In this document: positions 1-6,227 of the stretch, piece after piece
Layout: every line of letters starts with the position of its first letter
How positions within the stretch are numbered: the first letter of the stretch is position 1
Origin: Sulfurimonas sp.
GTDB taxonomy: Bacteria; Campylobacterota; Campylobacteria; Campylobacterales; Sulfurimonadaceae
DNA length: 6,227 bases
Assembly (NCBI GenBank): GCA_027083475.1
Contig: JALWON010000140.1
Span: 1-6,227, forward strand
Reading direction: 5' to 3'
Made by a program: the position numbers and the translations under genes
Notes under the pieces: model-generated
What the model saw: only the letters and a program-made list of their open reading frames with translations
Told to the model about the DNA's origin: nothing
The model's database searches: none

Positions 1-1827
1 GCCCATACAATTTACGGTGTTACTTCATTGCATGAACTTGCAGGAAGACTCTTCTCAGAGTTAGAGTATAAAGAGTATCGTATTGCCTTAGAGTTACTCT
101 ATAGAGTACGAAGTGCTCTGCACCTCATCCGAAACAAACAAGAGGACAAACTCCTTTTAGAGTATGTTCCCGAAGTCTCTGCTATGTTAGGGTTTAAGAA
201 ACAACAAAAAATGGTGAGTAAAGTTTTAGAAGCACAATGGCGTATCAGTAACTTTACAAAAATCTTTGTCAAAAAAATGGTTCGACCTTACATCGCAGAT
301 ATGGCTTATGTCAGTAAATTTAGACACCATCAAATCCGTAAAGGTGTCTATGAACTTGAAAATAGACTCTATGCTTCGTATAATCTCAAAATTTTAGACA
401 TCAATACTCTTTTGGAAATCTTAGTCAGCCGTGAAGATAAAGTCCACCAATACGATGCAGGTTTTCTCAATCAATTTACCTATACACAAATCACACACCC
501 TTTAGAAAAAAGAACATATCAGCTTTTAAGACAACTCTTATCGAAAAAACATCTCTACTCTTATTTGAAACTTTTTTATGATGCTGGTGTCTTGCACCAT
601 CTGTTTGCAAATTTTCGCAAAGTAATGCACTTGCCACAGTTTGATGGCTACCATCATTACCCTGTAGATATTCACTCTATCAAGTGTGTCCAAGCGCTTG
701 AAAATATTCAAGAAGATTTTATTGCAGAGTTACATAATGCCCTCTCTGCTGAAGAGAAACTCATTCTTAAAATTGCTACACTTTTTCACGATACAGGCAA
801 AGGAAGAAAACAGGACCATAGTGAAGTAGGTGCTCGTCTCATCGCTCCATTTTTAACAAAACTTGGACTCTCCCAAGAACTCATACAAAGAGCTATCATT
901 TTAGTAAAGCACCATATCCTTATGAGTAGTGTTGCGTTTAAAGAGAATATTCATAACGAGAAAAGGCTCTACAGTTTTATGTCTAAAATCCAAGATACGA
1001 AAAATCTGAATCTTTTATATATCCTCACCTATGCTGATATTAATGGTGTAGGTGGCGATACTTATAACTCTTTTAACTCAAAACTACTTTATGACCTCTA
1101 CATCAATGCCTTAGAAATTGCCGAAAATTCCGATAGAATCACCGATGCAAAAAAACGGCTCATTGTTGAAAATAGAATCAAGAAAAATGCCACATTTCAA
1201 GCACTCTCGCGTTTGCAACAGAAAAAGATTCTCACTATAGAATCAAACCTTTTCTTTTTTAAACACTCTGTAGATGATATTTTAGAAATCTATAAAATTG
1301 CCAAAGAGATACAAGAATATGATTTCAAAATCAAAAACAAAGAAAATCTTACCATAGAAATTTACCGCAAAATTCCACTCAATATCGGCTACCTCCTCTC
1401 TTCACTCGCAAATCTCAATGTTGCCAATATGGAAATTTTCACACTCTTTGATAATGTCAAATACTTTCGTATTGATTTTACTAAAAATGTTCAAGGCAAT
1501 GAGCTTGTTGCAGTTGAAGACATTATTGACAATGCATTTGATATGACACGTCAAGTCCATATACACAATATCAACATTGCAAGCAGTGAAATCACACTTG
1601 ATTGTGATTATTCTAAAACACATGCCGAAATCAGTGTCCATACAAGCAACCAAAAAGGATTACTTGCCTATATTATGAATATTTTTGAAACATTACACAT
1701 CAATATTGTTACAGCAAAGATACATTCGAGCAAATATAAGGTAAAAGACAGCTTCTTAATAGAAAAACAAAATAAACTATGTGATAATAGAGACAAAATT
1801 TTTAAGTTATTAGAAAAAGGAAAGTAA
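1..1827 (+). CDS. glnD: PII uridylyltransferase / uridylyl-removing enzyme (GlnD), 5'-truncated
   Basis: This is the C-terminal 608 residues of a GlnD-type bifunctional enzyme, which uridylylates PII protein when glutamine is low and removes UMP when glutamine is high. The frame is open to base 1, so the gene starts upstream; the nucleotidyltransferase active site of this family (GSxARGE type) lies outside the window. The first residues (YGVTSLHELAGRLFSELEY, then YRVRSALHLIRNKQEDKLL) match the linker that follows the transferase domain in GlnD. The HD domain spans roughly visible residues 210-390: YHHYPVDIH, the HD pair at H263-D264 in LFHDTGKGRKQDHSEVGA, KHHILMS, and LTYADINGVGGD. Two C-terminal ACT domains follow, at about 450-495 (degenerate) and 541-600 (HAEISVHTSNQKGLLAYI). 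By analogy with full-length GlnD (about 850-890 residues), some 230-250 residues are missing. It ends in TAA two bases before glmS. A stand-alone HD-ACT protein is unlikely because the linker is present. Confidence 0.92.
   Translation, partial: AHTIYGVTSLHELAGRLFSELEYKEYRIALELLYRVRSALHLIRNKQEDKLLLEYVPEVSAMLGFKKQQKMVSKVLEAQWRISNFTKIFVKKMVRPYIADMAYVSKFRHHQIRKGVYELENRLYASYNLKILDINTLLEILVSREDKVHQYDAGFLNQFTYTQITHPLEKRTYQLLRQLLSKKHLYSYLKLFYDAGVLHHLFANFRKVMHLPQFDGYHHYPVDIHSIKCVQALENIQEDFIAELHNALSAEEKLILKIATLFHDTGKGRKQDHSEVGARLIAPFLTKLGLSQELIQRAIILVKHHILMSSVAFKENIHNEKRLYSFMSKIQDTKNLNLLYILTYADINGVGGDTYNSFNSKLLYDLYINALEIAENSDRITDAKKRLIVENRIKKNATFQALSRLQQKKILTIESNLFFFKHSVDDILEIYKIAKEIQEYDFKIKNKENLTIEIYRKIPLNIGYLLSSLANLNVANMEIFTLFDNVKYFRIDFTKNVQGNELVAVEDIIDNAFDMTRQVHIHNINIASSEITLDCDYSKTHAEISVHTSNQKGLLAYIMNIFETLHINIVTAKIHSSKYKVKDSFLIEKQNKLCDNRDKIFKLLEKGK
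1817..1821 (+). promoter_or_regulatory. Ribosome-binding site of glmS, inside the end of glnD
   Basis: AAGGA lies 8 bases before the glmS ATG at 1830 and falls within the last codons of glnD (AGAAAAAGGAAAGTAAATATG). Ribosomes finishing glnD terminate on top of the glmS initiation region, which suggests translational coupling. It also fixes the glmS start at 1830. There is no leader long enough for a glmS ribozyme or riboswitch here. Confidence 0.75.
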
Positions 1828-1829
1828 AT

Positions 1830-3644
1830 ATGTGCGGAATCGTTGGTTATCTCGGGGAAAAAGATACGAAAGGCATACTCTTAGCAGGGTTAAAAGAGTT
1901 AGAGTATCGTGGCTATGACTCAGCAGGAATTGCTGTTTTACAAGATCATGACTTTCAAAGCTATAAAGCGATTGGAAAACTAGTAAACTTAGAAGAGAAA
2001 ACAAAAGAGTTTGTGACAGACTCTTTTGCAGCAGGCATTGGGCATACCCGTTGGGCAACCCATGGAAAACCAACAGAACTTAATGCCCATCCACATTTAG
2101 GAGAAAGCTCTTATGTAGTACATAACGGTATCATAGAAAACTACGCAGAACTTAAAAAGGAGTTAGTGGCTGAGGGTGTAACATTTTTAAGTCAAACAGA
2201 CACCGAAGTCATCGTACACCAATTTGAAAAAAATCTCAAAAGTGCTGCTTCAGCCTTTGAAGCATTTACAAAAACAGTGAGCCAACTCGAGGGTGCCTAT
2301 GCTATCTTACTTGTTACAAAAAGTGAGGACAAAACAATATTTTTTGCAAAACAAGGCTCACCTATGCTAGTCGGTATCAATGCAGAAAATGAAAAATACT
2401 TTGCATCTTCAGATACCCCGCTTATTGGACAATGCACTGATGTAAACTACTTTGAAGATGGTGATTATGGCTATGTCACCAAAGATGAAATTGCAATTTT
2501 TGATGCCACTGGCACCAAAAAAGAGCCAATCTTTCAAAAACTCTCCACCAACAAACTCTCTGCACAAAAAGATGGCTATAGATTTTTTATGGAAAAAGAG
2601 ATTTATGAGCAAAGCACTGTTATTTCTGATACCCTCCTTGGCAGACTCACAGAAACAGAAGTTGTCTTTGATGAACTTGATACAAATCTTTTTGAGAACA
2701 TCAACGAGATTAAACTCTGTGCTTGTGGAACATCGTACCATTCAGCCTTAACCGCATCCTATATGTTTGAACGCCACTCCCACATCAAAACTTCTGTTGA
2801 AGTTGCTTCAGAACTGCGTTACCGTGACCCTATTTTAACTCCCGATACTCTTTTTGTGGTCATTTCACAAAGTGGGGAAACAGCAGATACACTTGAAACG
2901 CTTAAAATGGCAAAAAAAGCAGGACTCAAAACACTTGTTATCTGTAATGTAGACAACTCTTCTATGGTACGTTTAGCCGATGCAAGTATCTTAACCCGTG
3001 CAGGTGTAGAAAAAGGAGTTGCTTCTACAAAAGCTTTTGCAACACAAGTGACAATCTTTTGGATGCTCAGTCTCTACCTCGCACAAAAAAGAGAGACTCT
3101 TGCAGCAGATGAGATTACAAAACAAATCCAACTGCTTCGTGAGGTGCCTGCAAGTGTGCAAGTGAGTGATACACTCCATGAAAGAGTCAAACGACTCTCA
3201 AAACGCTACTTACATGGGCATGGTTTTTTCTTTATTGGTCGTGATGTTTTCTTCCCATTAGCCCTTGAGGGTGCACTCAAACTCAAAGAGATTTCTTATC
3301 TGCATGCAGAAGGCTATCCGAGTGGAGAGATGAAACATGGGCCTATTGCCTTAGCTGACCCAGAACTCTTTACCATTGCCCTGCTCCCACAACATCTTTT
3401 ATATGAAAAAAGTAAAAGTAATGTCGAAGAACTTAGTGCAAGGGATGCAACGGTTTGTGCTATCAGTCCGCTTGTATTTGACAAAGCAGATGATTATATT
3501 CCAACACAAAATCATGCTGATTATATGTTAGAATTTTTTGAGATGATGGTTGTTGTGCAACTTTTATCTTTAGAAATCTCTGTCAGACTTGGAAATGATG
3601 TCGATATGCCAAGAAACTTAGCAAAAAGTGTAACAGTAGAGTAG
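1830..3644 (+). CDS. glmS: Glutamine--fructose-6-phosphate aminotransferase (isomerizing), GlmS
   Basis: This cytoplasmic enzyme converts fructose-6-phosphate and glutamine to glucosamine-6-phosphate and glutamate, the first committed step to UDP-GlcNAc for peptidoglycan and lipopolysaccharide. At 604 residues it is full length for the family. The N-terminal Ntn-type glutaminase domain begins MCGIVGY, so Cys2 becomes the N-terminal nucleophile after Met removal, which fixes the start. It also carries HTRWATHGKPT (H72-T81), VHNGIIENY and SQTDTEVI. The linker has FMEKEIYEQ. Two SIS sugar-phosphate domains follow, with ACGTSYHSA (about 298-306), SQSGETADT (346-354), GVEKGVASTKAFATQ, and the catalytic stretch LEGALKLKEISYLHAEGYPS then GEMKHGP (K484, E487, H503). 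The C-terminal tail DVDMPRNLAKSVTVE ends the protein and carries the conserved Lys599. All key residues appear intact. It sits between glnD (2-base gap) and the exported protein gene (6-base gap), probably in one transcript. Confidence 0.98.
   Translation: MCGIVGYLGEKDTKGILLAGLKELEYRGYDSAGIAVLQDHDFQSYKAIGKLVNLEEKTKEFVTDSFAAGIGHTRWATHGKPTELNAHPHLGESSYVVHNGIIENYAELKKELVAEGVTFLSQTDTEVIVHQFEKNLKSAASAFEAFTKTVSQLEGAYAILLVTKSEDKTIFFAKQGSPMLVGINAENEKYFASSDTPLIGQCTDVNYFEDGDYGYVTKDEIAIFDATGTKKEPIFQKLSTNKLSAQKDGYRFFMEKEIYEQSTVISDTLLGRLTETEVVFDELDTNLFENINEIKLCACGTSYHSALTASYMFERHSHIKTSVEVASELRYRDPILTPDTLFVVISQSGETADTLETLKMAKKAGLKTLVICNVDNSSMVRLADASILTRAGVEKGVASTKAFATQVTIFWMLSLYLAQKRETLAADEITKQIQLLREVPASVQVSDTLHERVKRLSKRYLHGHGFFFIGRDVFFPLALEGALKLKEISYLHAEGYPSGEMKHGPIALADPELFTIALLPQHLLYEKSKSNVEELSARDATVCAISPLVFDKADDYIPTQNHADYMLEFFEMMVVVQLLSLEISVRLGNDVDMPRNLAKSVTVE
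3636..3641 (+). promoter_or_regulatory. Weak ribosome-binding site before the TTG start of the propeller-OmpA gene
   Basis: GTAGAG, 9 bases before the TTG at 3651, is the best Shine-Dalgarno-like match, lying in the last codons of glmS. It is poor, and the start codon is non-ATG, so translation is probably modest or depends on coupling to glmS termination (stop at 3642-3644). An in-frame stop at 3642 rules out any start further upstream. Confidence 0.4.
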
Positions 3645-3650
3645 CCGCTT

Positions 3651-5363
3651 TTGAAATATCTGCTTCTCTTGAGTGTGTTCCTTCACACCCTGCTTCTTGC
3701 TCAAACAAAAGAGTTTTCATTAATTGTCCATAAGCCATTTGATGCAAAACTCTTTGATATTACGCAAGATTATGACCGTTCTATCACGGCTGTTGGTTTC
3801 TCTACAGAGTATGCACAAACACTTTCAGGTACAAAAACATATACCAATGCTTTTGATTATCTCTCAGATACTCATGCAAAGCAAGGGATTTTTATGCATC
3901 TTCTCAAAGTCAATCAAAAAGCAGAAATCCTCTTCAATAAAAATCTCAGTATTCATAACTTTTCTAAAGCAGTTGCCCTTGTAAAAACACCTGCAAATGG
4001 CTACTTTATCGGTGGCTATACTATGGATGGGTCTTTGCTTATTGTCAAACTCAATGCTTCTGCTCAAGTGATTTTTTCAAAAAAATTTGGAACAAAGAAT
4101 TATGACAGGATGCATCATCTTCTCTTGCTTCGCGATGGAGGGGTATTAGCCATTGGATCTTCACTCACCTCAAGGGATACCGCAGATAATATGTTTCAAA
4201 CTGGACTTGGAAAAAATGATATTTTTTTAACACGATTTTCACGAAATGGACAAAAACTCTGGAGTAAAAAGTATGGCACACAGTATGATGACACAGGCAT
4301 AGACGCTGTTGAAGCAGAGGATGGTTCCCTCATCGTCCTGAATGCGACACATTACGATAAACATACAGATGTAACACTGCTGCGCATTGATGAAAATGGG
4401 AACAAACGATGGCTCAAACATTATGAGGGAGATAAACTTATAACCCCTCACAAAATCATAAAACTCCATGATAACAATTTTGTCATTGCTCTAAGCCAAT
4501 ATGATGACACAAGAAAAGAGCAAGTACGCCTTATAAAATTTGATTTATATAAAAATATCATCTATGACCAAGTCATTTTCACTACCTATTCGAGTGTTCT
4601 CAATGACATAAAAGAGTTTTCTAACGGTATGCTTATGGGTGTTGGTTATGTCAAAGATGCCTATAATACAGATGCATTAGTCATGCTTTTTGATGCACAT
4701 CTTTCCCTTTTAAAACAAGAGCATTATGGCAGTGATAATTATGATGCCTTTCATGCCCTGAGTATTTTACACAATTCACAAGTTGGTGTAGCAGGTGTGC
4801 ATACAGATGCCACTTCCCAAGAAGCAAATATGTGGCTTGTAAAATTAAATAAAGATGCAAGTATGGCACAAATAGCACTTGATACACGAAGTGTTTATGA
4901 AGTACTCACGCAAATTTTCAAAGAAGAGATAGCAAAAAAAGAGCTCTTTATAGGTGAAGATTTAAGCATTCAATTACTCAAAAAGAATCTTTACTTTCAA
5001 GCTGGAGTCGCAACACTGAGCATGCAACAAAAAAAGTTCTTCAAACATTTCTCACAAAAAATAATGACTTTTTTAAAAAATAATCAAGATATTATAGAGA
5101 GTTTTGAAATCAACGGGCATACATCAAGTGAGTGGAGAGGAGCAGATTTTAGTACAACATATCTTAAAAATGCAAAACTCTCACTTGCAAGAGCTTACAA
5201 TACACTGCATTTTATTTTCAAATCGAGTGATAAACAAGCACAAGTTTTACTCACAAAGTTACTCAAAGGGAGTGCAAATAGTTACACAAAAAACAGATTG
5301 AAAAATGGTAGAGAAGAGAAAGAAAAATCGAGGAGAGTATCTTTTAAGATACTCCTAAAGTAA
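3651..5363 (+). CDS. Exported beta-propeller-like repeat protein with C-terminal OmpA-like domain
   Basis: I do not recognise a named gene. The 570-residue product starts at TTG and opens with a clear signal peptide (MKYLLLLSVFLHTLLLA, likely cleaved before Q18), so it acts in the periplasm or outer membrane; Cys is absent at the cleavage site, so it is not a lipoprotein. Residues 20-405 hold divergent repeats of about 50 residues with the pattern D-x-hydrophobic-x-L-x-[RK]-[FIL]-x-x-N/D-G, then W/F-x-K-x-[YF]-G, then DGG/DGS and a hydrophobic strand. Units begin near residues 78, 126, 190, 240, 292, 341 and 392 (for example DIFLTRFSRNGQKLWSKKYG). This suggests a six- or seven-bladed propeller whose last blade may be closed by the N-terminal strand. 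Residues 445-570 resemble the OmpA/MotB fold: LYFQAGVATLS, INGHTSSEW (487-495), NAKLSLARA (507-515) and SRRVSF (560-565). The usual Asp of GHTD is Ser492, while the Arg of LSxxRA (R514) is kept. Peptidoglycan binding is therefore plausible but unproven. It follows glmS by 6 bases. Confidence 0.8.
   Translation: MKYLLLLSVFLHTLLLAQTKEFSLIVHKPFDAKLFDITQDYDRSITAVGFSTEYAQTLSGTKTYTNAFDYLSDTHAKQGIFMHLLKVNQKAEILFNKNLSIHNFSKAVALVKTPANGYFIGGYTMDGSLLIVKLNASAQVIFSKKFGTKNYDRMHHLLLLRDGGVLAIGSSLTSRDTADNMFQTGLGKNDIFLTRFSRNGQKLWSKKYGTQYDDTGIDAVEAEDGSLIVLNATHYDKHTDVTLLRIDENGNKRWLKHYEGDKLITPHKIIKLHDNNFVIALSQYDDTRKEQVRLIKFDLYKNIIYDQVIFTTYSSVLNDIKEFSNGMLMGVGYVKDAYNTDALVMLFDAHLSLLKQEHYGSDNYDAFHALSILHNSQVGVAGVHTDATSQEANMWLVKLNKDASMAQIALDTRSVYEVLTQIFKEEIAKKELFIGEDLSIQLLKKNLYFQAGVATLSMQQKKFFKHFSQKIMTFLKNNQDIIESFEINGHTSSEWRGADFSTTYLKNAKLSLARAYNTLHFIFKSSDKQAQVLLTKLLKGSANSYTKNRLKNGREEKEKSRRVSFKILLK
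5335..5354. terminator. Hairpin at the convergent operon ends
   Basis: GAGTATCTT and AAGATACTC form a near-perfect inverted repeat around a central TT; a realistic fold is a 7-8 bp stem with a 4-6 base loop. It lies inside the last codons of the propeller-OmpA gene (encoding part of RRVSFKILLK) and just past the minus-strand stop at 5357-5355. Read on the minus strand, the stem is followed a few bases later by a T-rich run (CGATTTTTCTTTCTC). On the plus strand the following bases (CTAAAGTAAAGC) are not T-rich. It therefore looks better as a terminator for the minus-strand serB operon than for the plus-strand one. The stem is AT-rich, so its strength is uncertain. Confidence 0.5.
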
Positions 5364-5666
5364 AGCACTCTCACGAAATTCTAAACGTGTTTTGTCTTGC
5401 TTGAGTTTTTTATAGAGTTTAAACTTTGCTTTTTCTAAAGCAGCATCATCGTAAGAAAATTCATTCTTTAGCACTTCATCACCAATCTCTGCGGTATCCA
5501 TCGCAAAAAGTTTTAACTCTTTTTTTGTCAATTTTGCTTTGAGAACACCATACAGCACTTTATCATCTGCGATAATCTCTAACATATCCATTTTACAAAA
5601 TTCGCTAAGCTTCTCTCTAAAATCATTCTCTTTGTGGTATTGTCTCCACACTGTATTTTTTAACAT
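5355..5666 (-). CDS. Small conserved-looking hypothetical protein downstream of serB
   Basis: I do not recognise a family. The product is 103 residues, rich in Lys, Glu and Leu, with no signal peptide, no membrane segment and no Cys-pair or other metal motif, so it is probably a soluble cytoplasmic protein. Its first half contains KLSEFCKMDMLEIIADDKVL followed by YGVLKAKLTKKELKLFAMD, a likely mixed alpha/beta segment. The second half (DDAALEKAKFKLYKKLKQDK) looks helical and basic. The case for a real gene is the good ribosome-binding site, the ATG directly abutting the serB stop (TAAATG), and the lack of any competing credible reading frame. Its stop codon (TAG, 5357-5355) makes it overlap the convergent propeller-OmpA gene by 9 bp. 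Co-transcription with serB is likely, but a role in serine metabolism would be guesswork. Confidence 0.78.
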   Translation of the reverse strand: MLKNTVWRQYHKENDFREKLSEFCKMDMLEIIADDKVLYGVLKAKLTKKELKLFAMDTAEIGDEVLKNEFSYDDAALEKAKFKLYKKLKQDKTRLEFRESALL

Positions 5667-6227
5667 TTATATCTTCTCCAGTATTTTGGTCAAATCTTTC
5701 TCTTTAATGATAACATTTGCCTCTTTTTCTAAAATTTCTCGTGCACAAAACGCAACACGTGTACCAGCATGTGCAAACATACTCAAGTCGTTTGCACCAT
5801 CTCCACACACCAAAGTTTCTTCTTCACTCACACCCAATATGTTTTGTAAACGCACAAGCATATCGCCTTTGGAGTGTGAAAACATCATATCACCCCCGAC
5901 AAGCCCTGTTAGTTTTCCATTTTTTTCATGCAAGACATTTGAAAAATCAGCATCGTATCCGAGTATCTCTTTTGCATATCCTGTTGCTGTGCGAAAACCT
6001 CCAGAAAAACAGACTACTTTTATGCCTTTGGCTTTGAGTGCAGCGATAGTCTCTTTTGCCCCTTTCATATAAGGGAGATTTTGACTGATTTTTTCAACAA
6101 GTGCAAAATCAAGCCCCTCTAAAAGTGCCACTCTTTGTTGTAAAGACTCAAAAAAATCAAGCCGTCCACTCATTGCCTCTTCTGTTATAGAGGCTACTTT
6201 TTCACCAATTCCTAACTCCTCGGCAAA
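5667..6227 (-). CDS. serB: Phosphoserine phosphatase SerB, 5'-truncated
   Basis: This HAD-superfamily enzyme dephosphorylates O-phospho-L-serine in the last step of serine biosynthesis, in the cytoplasm. The 186 visible residues run open to the window edge (first residues FAEELGIGEKVASITEEAMS), so the apparent internal ATG at 6173 is not the start. About 20-25 N-terminal residues are missing, including HAD motif I (DxDST) with its nucleophilic Asp. Visible family marks are the substrate-binding segment GRLDFFESLQQRV (Arg32 of the fragment), motif II Ser75 in VVCFSGGF, motif III Lys120 in FSHSKGDML, and motif IV GDGANDLSM (D143, D147). Total length would be about 207 residues, the short SerB form without an N-terminal ACT domain. 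Its TAA stop directly abuts the ATG of the small downstream gene. All visible catalytic residues are intact. Confidence 0.95.
   Translation of the reverse strand, partial: FAEELGIGEKVASITEEAMSGRLDFFESLQQRVALLEGLDFALVEKISQNLPYMKGAKETIAALKAKGIKVVCFSGGFRTATGYAKEILGYDADFSNVLHEKNGKLTGLVGGDMMFSHSKGDMLVRLQNILGVSEEETLVCGDGANDLSMFAHAGTRVAFCAREILEKEANVIIKEKDLTKILEKI
5675..5679 (-). promoter_or_regulatory. Ribosome-binding site of the 103-residue gene, inside the end of serB
   Basis: On the minus strand GGAGA precedes AGATATAA and then ATG, giving an 8-base spacer to the start at 5666. The site overlaps the last codons of serB, whose stop codon touches the next start (TAAATG). This supports both the reality of the small gene and coupling of its translation to serB. 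Confidence 0.75.

Noticed and set aside
28..30. TTG at 28 as the start of the first gene
   Set aside because: The frame is open to base 1, and the codons before it (AHTIYGVTS) fit the GlnD linker, so the gene simply begins outside the window.
58..69. A 12-base direct repeat (GAGTTAGAGTAT) also at 1896-1907
   Set aside because: Both copies encode the common residues ELEY in unrelated conserved proteins, so the match is most likely chance.
1700..1829. A glmS ribozyme/riboswitch ahead of glmS
   Set aside because: The upstream region is coding sequence of glnD with a 2-base gap, and the ribozyme is known mainly from Firmicutes-type leaders.
1402..2073. Minus-strand open frames antisense to glnD and glmS
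   Set aside because: They lie opposite strongly conserved genes, have Cys/Leu/Phe-rich low-quality translations, and show no family motif.
5372..5393. A CACG...CGTG inverted repeat followed by TTTT as a plus-strand terminator
   Set aside because: The stem is only 4 bp with a 10-base loop and lies inside the minus-strand coding sequence, too weak to call.
5539..6072. A 177-codon open frame on the plus strand
   Set aside because: It is antisense to serB, is rich in Ser/Phe/Pro as expected from a shadow of a coding strand, and shows no domain.
6171..6173. ATG at 6173 as the serB start
   Set aside because: Eighteen further in-frame codons to the window edge read as SerB sequence, and HAD motif I must lie further upstream.

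Overview
The window is AT-rich, gene-dense bacterial DNA with almost no intergenic space. It holds five protein-coding genes, two of them cut by the window edges. I recognise no RNA gene, mobile element, CRISPR array or riboswitch. The low GC content, Lys/Ile/Leu/Phe-rich proteins, gene abutment and the style of the GlnD, GlmS and SerB sequences suggest a Campylobacterota (epsilonproteobacterial) genome, perhaps Sulfurimonas-, Sulfurovum- or Arcobacter-like. This assignment rests on resemblance alone, and no rRNA or marker tree is available here.

Plus strand, 1-5363, is a tightly packed tandem. It starts with the C-terminal two thirds of a GlnD-type PII uridylyltransferase/uridylyl-removing enzyme (linker, HD domain, two ACT domains). 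Two bases later comes a complete GlmS (glutamine:fructose-6-phosphate aminotransferase). Six bases after that is a 570-residue exported protein, read from a TTG start, with a predicted beta-propeller-like repeat region and a C-terminal OmpA/MotB-type peptidoglycan-binding-like domain. The spacing suggests one transcription unit.

Minus strand, 6227-5355, holds a phosphoserine phosphatase (serB) lacking only its extreme N-terminus. It is followed without a gap by a small 103-residue hypothetical protein whose ribosome-binding site lies inside the end of serB. The two operons converge and their last genes overlap by 9 bp. A hairpin in the overlap zone, inside the end of the propeller/OmpA gene, is the likely shared or minus-strand terminator.

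Functionally, GlnD senses glutamine and PII status, GlmS spends glutamine to make glucosamine-6-phosphate for peptidoglycan and lipopolysaccharide, and the third protein may bind peptidoglycan in the envelope. A link from nitrogen status to the cell wall is therefore conceivable, but it is inference from gene order. Most of the window is ordinary housekeeping sequence. The least described parts are the propeller-OmpA protein, whose OmpA core lacks the usual Asp, and the small gene after serB. I see no clear undescribed system.
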